Shown: positions 1 to 7,712 of the stretch, piece by piece | Layout: every line of letters begins with the position of its first letter | Position numbering within the stretch: the first letter of the stretch is position 1 | Source: DASQBT01 sp963746955 | GTDB taxonomy: Bacteria; Pseudomonadota; Gammaproteobacteria; Burkholderiales; Thiobacillaceae | Assembly (NCBI GenBank): GCA_963746955.1 | Contig: CAVVDR010000026.1 | Location: forward strand, 54,706-118,705 | Direction of reading: 5' to 3' | Length of the DNA stretch: 64,000 bases | The notes under the pieces: generated by a model | What the model saw: only the letters and a program-made list of their open reading frames with translations | Database searches by the model: none | What the model was told of the DNA's origin: nothing | Program-made: the position numbers and the translations under genes

Positions 1-54
1 GCCACGGTGGCACAGCTGATTGCCCATGTTGCCCAAGGCAAGCTTCCGCAATAA
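1..54 (+). CDS. nuoM: NADH-quinone oxidoreductase subunit M, C-terminal end (partial)
   Basis: Only the last 17 codons are present, read in the frame that opens the window and ending at the TAA at 52-54. The assignment rests on position: the stop lies 8 bases before nuoN, and nuoM is the usual gene directly upstream of nuoN in proteobacterial complex I operons. The residues themselves are too few to prove the family. Confidence 0.6.
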   Translation, partial: ATVAQLIAHVAQGKLPQ

Positions 55-62
55 GGATTTGA

Positions 63-1502
63 ATGAACCTGTCCGAACTCAACTTCCTGCTGCCGGAAAT
101 TTTCCTGCTCTCGGCCCTGTGCGTGATCCTCGTCCTCGATAGCATGCTCAAGGACAGCCAGCGGTCGATCACCTATCTGCTGAGCCTGCTCACCCTGGTT
201 GGCTGCGCCTGGCTCACGTCACGCAATATTTCGGCCGGCCCCGCAGTGGTGCTGCACGGCATGTTCGTGGCCGATCCCATGAGCGATGCGCTGAAACTCG
301 CGCTGTATGTCGTTGTGACCGTCGTCCTGGTGTACTCGCGCGCGTATGTTCAGGCGCGCGGCCTGTACAGGGGGGAATACTTTGTACTGATCCTGTTTGC
401 CACTCTGGGCATGATGGTGATGATATCCGCCAGCCATTTCCTCACGCTCTATCTCGGCTTGGAACTGCTGTCCCTGTCGCTCTATGCGCTGGTGGCTTTG
501 CAGCGAGATTCCAGCGTGGCCACTGAGGCGGCGATGAAATATTTTGTGCTCGGCGCGCTGGCTTCCGGCATGCTGCTCTATGGCATGTCCATGATTTACG
601 GTGTGACTGGTTCGCTTCAGCTCGGCGCGGTATCGCATGCGCTGGCCGCAACCCAGGGCATGAAAGTCCCACTCGCGTTTGGCCTGGTGTTCATTATCGC
701 CGGAGTATCGTTCAAGCTCGGGGTGGTGCCTTTCCACATGTGGATCCCGGACGTTTATCATGGCGCGCCAACGGCCATGACCCTGTTCCTCGGCACCGCG
801 CCCAAGCTGGCGGCGTTTGCCTTCATCATGCGTCTTCTGGTACAGGGTCTGGAACATCTGGTCGCAGACTGGCAGGCCATGCTCATTGTGCTGTCGGTAC
901 TGTCGATGGCGCTGGGCAATATCGTCGCGATCGCGCAGTCCAATTTGAAGCGCATGCTCGCGTATTCCACCATCTCGCATATGGGCTTCTTGCTGTTGGG
1001 CGTGCTGGCCGGCTCGCACAACGGCTACAGCGCCAGCATGTTTTATGTGGTGGTCTACGCCCTGATGAGTCTGGGCGGCTTCGGCATGATTCTCTACCTG
1101 TCACGCGCAGGCTTCGAGGCAGACCAGTTGGAGGATTTCCGCGGGCTCAACCAGCGCAGTCCCTGGACCGCCTTCATCATGCTGCTGCTGATGTTTTCCA
1201 TGGCGGGAATTCCGCCCACCGTCGGCTTTTACGCCAAGTTTGCCGTGTTGCAGGCCATAGTCCAGGCGGGATTCGTGTGGCTGGCCGTGGTGGCGGTGAT
1301 GTTCGCGCTGATTGGCGCCTTCTACTATCTGCGCATCGTCAAGCTGATGTATTTTGATGAGCCGGCCGATCCAGCGCCCCTGCCGGCCCGCAACGACATG
1401 GGCGTCATCCTGTCGCTCAACGGGATGGCGGTTCTGTTGCTTGGCATTCTGCCCCAGCCCCTGATGGCATGGTGCGCCTGGGCTATCCAGTCTTCGCTGT
1501 AG
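63..1502 (+). CDS. nuoN: NADH-quinone oxidoreductase subunit N
   Basis: This is a membrane subunit of respiratory complex I, one of the antiporter-like proton channel subunits. The 479-residue protein is almost entirely hydrophobic, with about 14 predicted membrane segments. It carries the conserved antiporter-family stretch GVSFKLGVVPFHMWIPDVYH with its buried lysine, followed by HGAPT, and a second conserved run LKRMLAYSTISHMGF. Its length equals that of typical NuoN. It starts 8 bases after the nuoM stop and is presumably the last gene of the nuo operon, since the next gene lies on the other strand. Confidence 0.97.
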   Translation: MNLSELNFLLPEIFLLSALCVILVLDSMLKDSQRSITYLLSLLTLVGCAWLTSRNISAGPAVVLHGMFVADPMSDALKLALYVVVTVVLVYSRAYVQARGLYRGEYFVLILFATLGMMVMISASHFLTLYLGLELLSLSLYALVALQRDSSVATEAAMKYFVLGALASGMLLYGMSMIYGVTGSLQLGAVSHALAATQGMKVPLAFGLVFIIAGVSFKLGVVPFHMWIPDVYHGAPTAMTLFLGTAPKLAAFAFIMRLLVQGLEHLVADWQAMLIVLSVLSMALGNIVAIAQSNLKRMLAYSTISHMGFLLLGVLAGSHNGYSASMFYVVVYALMSLGGFGMILYLSRAGFEADQLEDFRGLNQRSPWTAFIMLLLMFSMAGIPPTVGFYAKFAVLQAIVQAGFVWLAVVAVMFALIGAFYYLRIVKLMYFDEPADPAPLPARNDMGVILSLNGMAVLLLGILPQPLMAWCAWAIQSSL

Positions 1503-1798
1503 TACATTCGTGCCGGGTCTGTGACCGGCGATCCGAATCCCGAAACTGGACGGACAGAGGCAGCCCGGGCCACGGGAACTTCCGGCATGCTGAACGAGAA
1601 GTGGGGATGTGCGCCGGAGCTGTCCGTAACTACACGGTACCGGGCATCGCCCCGTGCACCGTTTCTTGGTGCGGCGACATATTCCGTGGGTAGACGCATG
1701 GTTCTGGATTTCGGTATTGCGTTTGGCGCTGGCGCTGCGGCGCCGGATTTCCAGCTTGCAGCCGGGGCAACGATGCTGCTGGGCGAGGCAGGGTTGCG
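1503..1798. other. Intergenic region after nuoN
   Basis: About 300 bases between the convergent nuoN and cupin genes. A short GC hairpin (GCCGG..CCGGC at about 1512-1530) follows the nuoN stop but has no T-run, so it is a weak terminator candidate. A 34-codon reading frame starts at 1698 without a convincing ribosome binding site. No recognisable gene was found. Confidence 0.4.
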
Positions 1799-2167
1799 CT
1801 AGGCAGGTTTGGCGTAAATTCCAAAGCCGGTGACGTCGATCAGCACGCAGGGCTTGTCGCCGACGACCCACGCATCGTGCCCGGGCGGCATGTAGAACGC
1901 ATCGCCGGGGCCGAATTCCATTTCGGTTCCATCGTCCATCTTCACTGCCATGCGCCCTTCCAAAACGTATCCCGTGTGCGTCGCTTGACAGGAATGCGTT
2001 CCGGCAATGGGCTTTACATGCTCAGTCCAGTGCCAGCCGGGCTCGAAAGTACCGCGTCCCAGAGTGAGACCGCCCAACGTCACGATCTCCGCCCTGCCTT
2101 TACCATCCTTGAACGGTCGAAGATCATCCGGGGAATTCAGCGATCTTCTTGCCAACTGTTGGGGCAT
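1799..2167 (-). CDS. Cupin domain-containing protein
   Basis: A 122-residue single-domain cupin. The C-terminal half holds the two cupin motifs: a histidine followed by GYVLEGRMAVKMDDG, then FGPGDAFYMPPGHDAW. This predicts a small beta-barrel with a metal or small-molecule site. An N-terminal segment (FEPGWHWTEHVKPI) adds further histidines of the type that ligate metal in cupins. There is no signal peptide, so it should be cytoplasmic. The substrate cannot be told from sequence. It is transcribed alone, convergent with nuoN and divergent from the cytochrome b gene. Confidence 0.85.
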   Translation of the reverse strand: MPQQLARRSLNSPDDLRPFKDGKGRAEIVTLGGLTLGRGTFEPGWHWTEHVKPIAGTHSCQATHTGYVLEGRMAVKMDDGTEMEFGPGDAFYMPPGHDAWVVGDKPCVLIDVTGFGIYAKPA

Positions 2168-2481
2168 GATGTCATCCTCACGGTAAGTCTGGAATTTAAC
2201 CTTAGTAGCGATTGGGCATAATTCAACCGCGGCATGGAAGAAGTCCTGGGCTGGTCTGGGCCCGGCTCCGCGAACCTAAATACGGCGGTTCGGCATTTCC
2301 GGAATCACGTTTCGAAGGCCACTTATTTTGGACAAAGAATAAGCTCGGCTCAAGCTTCATTGTCAATTTCCCGCCCATGATCTAAGGTTGATTATTGATG
2401 TGGCCTATCGTGTTATCAGCTTGCCGTGCCGCATCGAAATCTGCGTCCGCACCGCTTCCTTTCTTCCCGGGAGAACCGCCT
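2168..2481. other. Divergent intergenic region
   Basis: 314 bases between the divergent cupin and cytochrome b genes. It must hold both promoters. I see no clear operator, and the open frame running into the cytochrome gene from 2395 has no membrane or family features before the methionine at 2482. Confidence 0.4.
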
Positions 2482-3132
2482 ATGGGCCTCGGCTCTGCGC
2501 CCCATCCATCGAGCACCGCCATTCACCCCCTGGTCGTGCGCGTCTGCCATTGGCTAAACGTCATTGCCGTCCTGATCATGATCTTCAGCGGCTGGCGCAT
2601 CTACGATGCCTCACCAATTTTCCGATTCGAATTTCCCTCGGGCATCACTTTGGGCGGCTGGCTGGCAGGGGCGCTGCAATGGCATTTTGCGGCCATGTGG
2701 CTGCTGGTGGTAAACGGCTTGGTGTATGTACTGTATGGCGTGCTTTCCGGCCATTACCGGCGCAGCCTCTTCCCGTTGCGCGTCAATGCAATGCGGCGCG
2801 AATTCGCCAATCTGCTCCACGGTCGGGTCAGCCATACGCTGGGCAGCTATAACGCGATCCAGAAACTGGCTTATCTGGTTGTCATTCTGCTGGGGGTCAC
2901 CCTGGTCTTGTCAGGCCTGGCGATCTGGAAGCCGGTGCAGTTCAAGGAACTGGCCGCGTTGATGGGCGGCTATGATGGAGCGCGGGTGGTGCATTTCGTC
3001 GCCATGGCTGGGGTGGTCGGGTTCATTGTGGTTCACGTGTTTATGGTGGCCCTGGTGCCGCGCACGCTGCCGCCCATGTTTTCCGGGCGCCTGCCGCGGA
3101 ACGCGCAATCAGTTCCTGGTACGGGGCACTGA
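2482..3132 (+). CDS. Membrane cytochrome b (cytochrome b561/hydrogenase-type b subunit)
   Basis: A di-haem membrane cytochrome b that probably passes electrons to or from the molybdenum enzyme encoded next. It has four membrane segments with histidines placed as haem ligands: VRVCHWLNVIAV early in helix 1, LQWHFAAMW in helix 2, and VVHFVAMAG / FIVVHVFMVALV near the end. The ATG at 2482 was chosen because GGGAGA lies 8 bases upstream; the frame is open further upstream, but that part is not membrane-like. Its stop (TGA 3130-3132) is one base before the next start, so translation is likely coupled. Confidence 0.85.
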   Translation: MGLGSAPHPSSTAIHPLVVRVCHWLNVIAVLIMIFSGWRIYDASPIFRFEFPSGITLGGWLAGALQWHFAAMWLLVVNGLVYVLYGVLSGHYRRSLFPLRVNAMRREFANLLHGRVSHTLGSYNAIQKLAYLVVILLGVTLVLSGLAIWKPVQFKELAALMGGYDGARVVHFVAMAGVVGFIVVHVFMVALVPRTLPPMFSGRLPRNAQSVPGTGH

Positions 3133-3133
3133 A

Positions 3134-3895
3134 ATGAGCAAGCCCCCTCGTCTTATAGGTTTGCTTGAAGATCTGTCCAGCAGGCAGATCGAGCGCATCG
3201 AACGGCGGCTGTTCCTCAAGCGTGGCTTGAGCCTGGGGGCGCTGGCGCTGTTGTCGGGCTGCGAGATTACTGAAAACCACTCGGTGCAGCGCATGCTGCT
3301 GGCCATGTCGAAATGGAATGACCGGGCCCAGGGCTGGCTGTTCGACCCCAACAAGCTGGCGCCGACTTATCCGGAAAGCGCCATCACCCGGCCCTTTCCC
3401 TTCAACGCTTACTACAGCGAGAATGAAGCGCCGGTTGTCGACCCGCACAGCTATCGGCTGGAACTGGGCGGGCTGATACGCGATCGCAAACCGTGGACGC
3501 TGCCCGAACTCTATGCCCTTCCGCAGGTCTCCCAGATCACCCGCCACGTCTGCGTGGAGGGCTGGAGCGCGATAGGGAAATGGAGCGGCACGCCATTCCG
3601 CCTGTTCCTGGAGAGGGTAGGCGCAGACCTCGGCGCGAAGTACGTTGGTTTCATGTGCGCGGACAACTACTACACGAGCATCGACATGGCGACCGCGCTG
3701 CATCCTCAGACCCAGCTCAGCTTCAAGTGCGCTGACCAGATCCTGCCCAGAAAGTACGGCTTTCCGATGAAGCTGCGCATTCCTACCAAACTGGGGTTCA
3801 AGAATCCCAAACACATCATGGCGATCTTTGTCACCAACACCTATCCGGGCGGCTATTGGGAAGACCAGGGCTACAACTGGTTCTCCGGCTCGTGA
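3134..3895 (+). CDS. Periplasmic molybdopterin-dependent oxidoreductase (sulfite oxidase/MsrP fold)
   Basis: A member of the sulfite oxidase molybdopterin-domain superfamily (PF00174), 253 residues. The N-terminus carries a twin-arginine-like signal (ERRLFLKRGLSLGALALL) that runs into a lipobox-like LLSGC, so it may be an exported lipoprotein. The cofactor-binding cysteine sits in RHVCVEGWSAIGKW, matching the CVEGWS motif of this superfamily, and the C-terminal NPKHIMAIFVTNTYPGGYWE is also typical. Pairing with a cytochrome b directly upstream resembles MsrP/MsrQ and SorA-type systems. The substrate is uncertain: sulfite, methionine sulfoxide or another S/N-oxide. Confidence 0.85.
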   Translation: MSKPPRLIGLLEDLSSRQIERIERRLFLKRGLSLGALALLSGCEITENHSVQRMLLAMSKWNDRAQGWLFDPNKLAPTYPESAITRPFPFNAYYSENEAPVVDPHSYRLELGGLIRDRKPWTLPELYALPQVSQITRHVCVEGWSAIGKWSGTPFRLFLERVGADLGAKYVGFMCADNYYTSIDMATALHPQTQLSFKCADQILPRKYGFPMKLRIPTKLGFKNPKHIMAIFVTNTYPGGYWEDQGYNWFSGS

Positions 3896-3912
3896 GTGAT
3901 TGATCGGCCCTC

Positions 3913-4176
3913 ATGACGCACGTCGCTCTTGCCGTCATGCTCGCGGTCGCGATGGCATTGCCCCGGACAATCCTGGCGGCTGAAGAAAGCGCCACAGCCG
4001 ACCGCAAGCCAGCCCAGGATGCGAGACAGGAAATCAGAAATTGGACACCCATGGATATGGACCAGTCCATGCCCACGGGCATGGCGAAACCCGGCATGAA
4101 GCTGGGTGACGTGAAGAACAGCGCCGAAAAGAAACGGGCAGAGATGGAAAAGATGATGCACGAGGAAATGAAATAG
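3913..4176 (+). CDS. Small methionine-rich exported protein
   Basis: An 87-residue protein with a clear Sec signal peptide (THVALAVMLAVAMALP, cleavage probably after ILAA). The mature part of about 64 residues is hydrophilic and contains nine methionines (WTPMDMDQSMPTGM, KPGMKL, MEKMMHEEMK). It has no recognised domain. It lies 17 bases after the molybdoenzyme gene and is probably in the same transcript. The context suggests a sacrificial or substrate peptide for a periplasmic methionine sulfoxide reductase, as described for MrpX beside YedY/MsrP in Azospira; this is inference. A metal-binding role is the alternative. Confidence 0.75.
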   Translation: MTHVALAVMLAVAMALPRTILAAEESATADRKPAQDARQEIRNWTPMDMDQSMPTGMAKPGMKLGDVKNSAEKKRAEMEKMMHEEMK

Positions 4177-4350
4177 GCTTGGGGAATTCCTTGCCACAGT
4201 AGCTGTCAGCGCTTGCATTTCAATTTCCTTCCGGTACCAGCATGACAAGATCGCTTCCCTCCCGCGCTTTGAGGTCAGGCATTTGAAATGATCCACCGAC
4301 AGCGACTTCATAACTTCTGGGCGATCCATTAAGATTGGCTCGGGCCCGCA

Positions 4351-4450
4351 CCGCTTGATGCCGTGGCCAAAACGATCCGGCTCCCCGGGGACGTAAGCCG
4401 AAGAAATGTTTGATGCCTTCGCGGAGTCGTGCAGAACGCGGCGCTCGCGT
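4351..4450 (+). pseudogene. Decayed HU-family DNA-binding protein fragment
   Basis: The stretch from about 4396 to 4445 matches bases 5981-6027 of the intact hupB gene at roughly nine bases in ten (shared core GAAATGTTTGATGCCTTC, then GGAGTCGTGCAGAACGCG). Weaker matching extends upstream to TTGATGCCGTGGCCAAAACG, which corresponds to LVDAVAKM of HU. The two blocks are one base out of step relative to hupB, so the frame is broken. No start codon or remaining HU body is present. This looks like the relic of a second HU gene or a partial duplication. Confidence 0.6.
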
Positions 4451-4506
4451 CGGCTGCAATCCGGCTGTGCAGGAATACGGCAATAACTGGAAATCAATGG
4501 GCGAGA

Positions 4507-5124
4507 CTACAACTCAATCCCATCCAGAAACTTTCTAAGGCCGTCTTTGGCGCCGTCGATCCAGGGAGCGCCGTGGGCGAACAGCAGGTGGTCGAATTCG
4601 CGTTCGTGAACCTGCTTGAGAAGAATCTTTCGGAGCCCCCGCTTGACGCCTTCCGGTTCCTCGCCCATATACTCGTCCGGCACGAAACCCAGTTTTCCGT
4701 TGGAGCGCACAATTGCGTCGCCGATGGCCAGAATACCTCCGTTCAGCGGGAAATACAGCGCCGTTTCTTCAGGGCACAGCACCCCGACTTTCAGGGCCAA
4801 GACCCCTCCGGGTAATTTCGTGCCATGGGTGAAGCCCTTGACCTTCTCGCCTCTGGTGAATTCGTGCAATCCGTCCCTGTGGCACCAGACCTGCGCGCCG
4901 TAGCGGGCAGCAAAGCGGTCGCTGTGCCGGTAGTGGTGGCGGTTGGTAAGGTAGATGTGCTGTGGCATTCCGTGCGCAGCAAACCACTCCAAGCCTTGAG
5001 CCGGGACGCGGGGGTCGATCAGCACCACTGGATCGGTGGCGTTGATGCAGTAGGAGTGGACATAGGCGCGGATGCCCTCGTGGAAGGTTTTCCAATGAAA
5101 AACGCCGGGCAAAATTTCTTTCAT
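4507..5124 (-). CDS. MBL-fold metallohydrolase-like protein
   Basis: A 205-residue protein resembling the metallo-beta-lactamase fold: an N-terminal beta-rich part with VVLIDPRVPAQGLEWF, then TNRHHYRHSDRFAARYG in place of the classical HxHxDH metal site, and later GGILAIGDAIV and HLLFAHGAPW, which fit the downstream metal ligands. The metal motif is divergent (HHYRHSD), so catalytic activity is not assured. The ATG at 5124 has AGGGA about 10 bases upstream on the coding strand, and the longer in-frame extension is discarded. It is a cytoplasmic protein without a signal peptide. Confidence 0.75.
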   Translation of the reverse strand: MKEILPGVFHWKTFHEGIRAYVHSYCINATDPVVLIDPRVPAQGLEWFAAHGMPQHIYLTNRHHYRHSDRFAARYGAQVWCHRDGLHEFTRGEKVKGFTHGTKLPGGVLALKVGVLCPEETALYFPLNGGILAIGDAIVRSNGKLGFVPDEYMGEEPEGVKRGLRKILLKQVHEREFDHLLFAHGAPWIDGAKDGLRKFLDGIEL

Positions 5125-5207
5125 GGTTGGAGTTCCCTGCTTCAGTAAAGACGATTTGCCGGGCAAAGGAAACTGTCGTTCCCTGGTGTTATCCGGTAAA
5201 GCCCCCG

Positions 5208-5753
5208 CTATCGAGAAACTGCTGCTCCTCCGCCGTGGTTTTCCGCCCCAGGATTTCTGTTGCGGTGCGGAAATCGCCCGAAATACCGGATTATCTCGCG
5301 ATGCTCGAGCGCGTGTTTGAGGTAGTCGACACCGAGCCGCCCACTTAATTCCACCGATTTGTCCTGATCGGCGCGATCCTCAGAATGGGCGAAGGGAAGA
5401 TAGAAGAACAAACGAAGATCGGCCGGGGCCTGTAAATCGAAACCGGCTGCGATTGCATTCTCCGCAAGCTGCCGCGCCAGCTTGTCGGTCGCGTACATGC
5501 GCGCAGTACCGCGAAAGGCGTTGCGCGGAAATTGGTCCAGCAGAATCGCCAGGGCAAGAGCGCCAAGCGCATCGTCTGCCCAGCCATCAAGCTTGCCCTG
5601 CGCTGCGGCTTCGTGAAGACTCAGGAAACGCGCGCGAAACTCGGCATCGAAAGCGGCGTTCTTCATGAACCATCGTCGCGGTCCGGCATCGCGCCAGAAA
5701 TTGATGACGGCTTCAACGTCATGATTGGCCAATTGCCTGACGAGCTTGGTCAT
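5208..5753 (-). CDS. DUF924 family protein, C-terminus frameshifted
   Basis: The protein matches DUF924: GPRRWFMKNAAFDAEFR near the N-terminus, the central LDQFPRNAFRGTARMYA, then LRLFFYLPFAHSEDRADQDK and HREIIRYFGRFPHRN. After FPHRN the open frame reads RNPGAENHGGG. Removing one base near 5255-5259 instead gives NEILGRKTTAEEQQFLDSGG ending at a TAA at 5189-5191, which is the expected family ending. The true gene is therefore probably 5189-5753 (about 187 residues) with a one-base insertion in this sequence. Function is unknown in the family. Confidence 0.85.
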   Translation of the reverse strand: MTKLVRQLANHDVEAVINFWRDAGPRRWFMKNAAFDAEFRARFLSLHEAAAQGKLDGWADDALGALALAILLDQFPRNAFRGTARMYATDKLARQLAENAIAAGFDLQAPADLRLFFYLPFAHSEDRADQDKSVELSGRLGVDYLKHALEHREIIRYFGRFPHRNRNPGAENHGGGAAVSR

Positions 5754-5920
5754 TTCGTGGCCAGATTGGTTGCTTCCATTCTGAAACCGGCGGGACTATG
5801 GCCTATTCTCAAGAGAGTTAAGACGATGAGAGGCAAAGAACAGTCTGCAACCTCTCTTGGCTGGAGTCTCTTGTATCCCATACAATGGTTTTCCACAATG
5901 CCCCCACAGGAGTCAACAAG

Positions 5921-6214
5921 ATGAACAAAGCAGAACTGGTTGATGCAGTTGCCAAGATGACGCAGCATTCCAAAGCGCAAACCGAAGAGATGTTTGATGC
6001 CTTCATGGGAGTCGTGCAGAACGCGCTCTTGAGCGGCAACAATGTCCAGATGACGGGCTTCGGAACCTTCATGGTTCATGAGCGTGCCGCCCGCATCGGC
6101 CGCAATCCGGCCACCGGCAAGGAAATTGAGATTCCCGCCAAGAAGGTCGTCAAGTTCAAGGTCAGCAACAAATTGAACGACGCTGTCTCTGGTGTCAACG
6201 CCAAGAAAGCGTGA
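5921..6214 (+). CDS. hupB: DNA-binding protein HU
   Basis: A small histone-like nucleoid protein of 97 residues. It begins MNKAELVDAVAKMTQHSKAQ and contains the HU/IHF signature TGFGTFMVHERAARIGRNPA, with the DNA-intercalating NPATGKEIEIPA arm and the C-terminal KKVVKFKVSNKL. The ATG at 5921 is preceded by AGGAG at 5909-5913. The frame is open further upstream but carries no HU sequence. It is monocistronic. A decayed copy of part of this gene lies at about 4351-4450. Confidence 0.97.
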   Translation: MNKAELVDAVAKMTQHSKAQTEEMFDAFMGVVQNALLSGNNVQMTGFGTFMVHERAARIGRNPATGKEIEIPAKKVVKFKVSNKLNDAVSGVNAKKA

Positions 6215-6306
6215 TTCACGCGGGGCGCGGACGCTGATTCGTTGCCCATCATCACTGCACACTAAACCCTGGATATCGGAGAAAAGCGACCCACGTCCAT
6301 GCCCGA

Positions 6307-7404
6307 TCAATCCCCGAAAGTCGTCTCCACGCCGCGCGCGCTGGCCACCCAGGGGTGGTCCGGCGGCACATTCTTGACCTGACCCGCAACGTCTTCCAAT
6401 GCCACAGGCGCGCTGGATTCGCCGCGCGCGGCGACCATAAAGCCATATTGCCTGGCGTGAATCAGATCGGCGGCGGCTGTGCCTAAACGCGTGGCGAGCA
6501 GACGGTCGGCGGCGGATGGTGTGCCGCCGCGCTGCAGGTGACCAAGGATGGTCGGACGAGCTTCCAGGTCGGTGAGCAATTCGAGTTGATGAGCCAGACG
6601 CAAGGTGCGTTCGGCATAAACCAGCTCGGGTTCGACAACGATTTCCTTTGTTTTCTTGTCCTTCTTCTTGCTGGCGGCCTGCTGCACCGCGAATTCCTGT
6701 TGAGTAAGCGCACCTTCCGCGACAGCGACGATGCTGAACGGTTTGCCTTTGCGTTTTCGTTCCTTGATTGCATCCGCCACGGTTTCCACATTGTAGGGAA
6801 TTTCCGGGATCAGAATCACGTCGGCGCCGCCGGCGATGCCGGCGCCTAATGCCAGCCAGCCGGCGCGGTGACCCATGATCTCAACCACGATGATGCGGTG
6901 ATGACTGTGCGCGGTGCTGTGCAGGCGGTCGATGGCGTCGGTGGCGATGCCGAGCGCGGTATCGAAACCGAAGGTGGTTTCGGTCAGCGCCACGTCGTTG
7001 TCGATGGTTTTCGGCAGAGTCACGATGTTGAGGCCTGCGTGCTTCAAGCGCAGCGCATTCTTCATGGTTCCGCCACCACCCAGGCAGACCAGGCAATCGA
7101 GTTGATTGGCGTGGTAGTTGGCGACGATGGTCTCGGTCATGTCGAGCACCTTGCCGTTCACCGGCATCTTGTGAGGCTTGTCGCGGCTGGTGCCGAGCAT
7201 GGTTCCGCCCTTGGTGAGGATGCCGGATAACGCGTCGCCATCCAGCACCATGGTGCGGTTTTCCATAAGGCCGCGAAAACCGTCACGAAACCCGATGACA
7301 TGCATGCCGTAATGAGACACGCAGGCCTTGCCGACACCGCGTATGGCGGCGTTGAGACCCGGCGTATCGCCGCCCGAGGTGAGAATTCCGATAGATTGAG
7401 TCAT
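6307..7404 (-). CDS. pfk: 6-phosphofructokinase (mixed ATP/PPi-type, group III)
   Basis: Phosphorylates fructose 6-phosphate in glycolysis, or interconverts it reversibly if pyrophosphate is used. The 365-residue protein starts with the nucleotide/PPi loop GILTSGGDTPGLNAAIRG. The donor-site motif is LGGGGTMKNA, with glycine where most ATP enzymes have GGDG and PPi enzymes have GGDD. The catalytic motif is PKTIDND, where the lysine is characteristic of PPi-dependent enzymes. The combination fits the mixed-substrate TIGR02483-like group, so the phosphoryl donor cannot be assigned. EIMGHRAGWLAL and GHLQRGGTPSAADR are further conserved sites. Confidence 0.93.
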   Translation of the reverse strand: MTQSIGILTSGGDTPGLNAAIRGVGKACVSHYGMHVIGFRDGFRGLMENRTMVLDGDALSGILTKGGTMLGTSRDKPHKMPVNGKVLDMTETIVANYHANQLDCLVCLGGGGTMKNALRLKHAGLNIVTLPKTIDNDVALTETTFGFDTALGIATDAIDRLHSTAHSHHRIIVVEIMGHRAGWLALGAGIAGGADVILIPEIPYNVETVADAIKERKRKGKPFSIVAVAEGALTQQEFAVQQAASKKKDKKTKEIVVEPELVYAERTLRLAHQLELLTDLEARPTILGHLQRGGTPSAADRLLATRLGTAAADLIHARQYGFMVAARGESSAPVALEDVAGQVKNVPPDHPWVASARGVETTFGD

Positions 7405-7712
7405 GGTTATCGCCAGATTGCAGTTGAAAAGTGCGTGCGATTGTCGTTACTGGCTGGGATAAAATCCAGCCTGCCCGGCTGCGTCTGCTATGTCGGCTTC
7501 AAATGGATTCAACTTCGCCCCAATCAGAAATGCCCGCCTCGCGTCGCCCAATGCGGCATGAGCATGCGGCTTTCCGCCGTTTGAAACCGCAAGCGTGCAC
7601 ATGCTGATTCTAGGCAGAAAAATTAATGGGGCCACTGAAAAGACTAACCGCCCCTAATAGGGAAGAAGCTTAAACCATGACGGTGTCTTACGGGCCGGAA
7701 GGTGGCAATCCA
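7405..7712. other. Intergenic region between mutS and pfk
   Basis: 308 bases with no convincing gene; mutS and pfk are both on the minus strand, so this holds the pfk promoter and the mutS downstream region. No terminator hairpin with a T-run was seen. Confidence 0.4.

Noticed and set aside
1698..1802. A 34-codon frame in the nuoN-cupin gap
   Set aside because: No ribosome binding site and no similarity to the small protein often found after nuoN.
3871..4497. A minus-strand frame over the methionine-rich gene and the HU relic
   Set aside because: It is antisense to the exported peptide gene and the HU fragment; its similarity to the strand opposite hupB is just the mirror of the HU relic.
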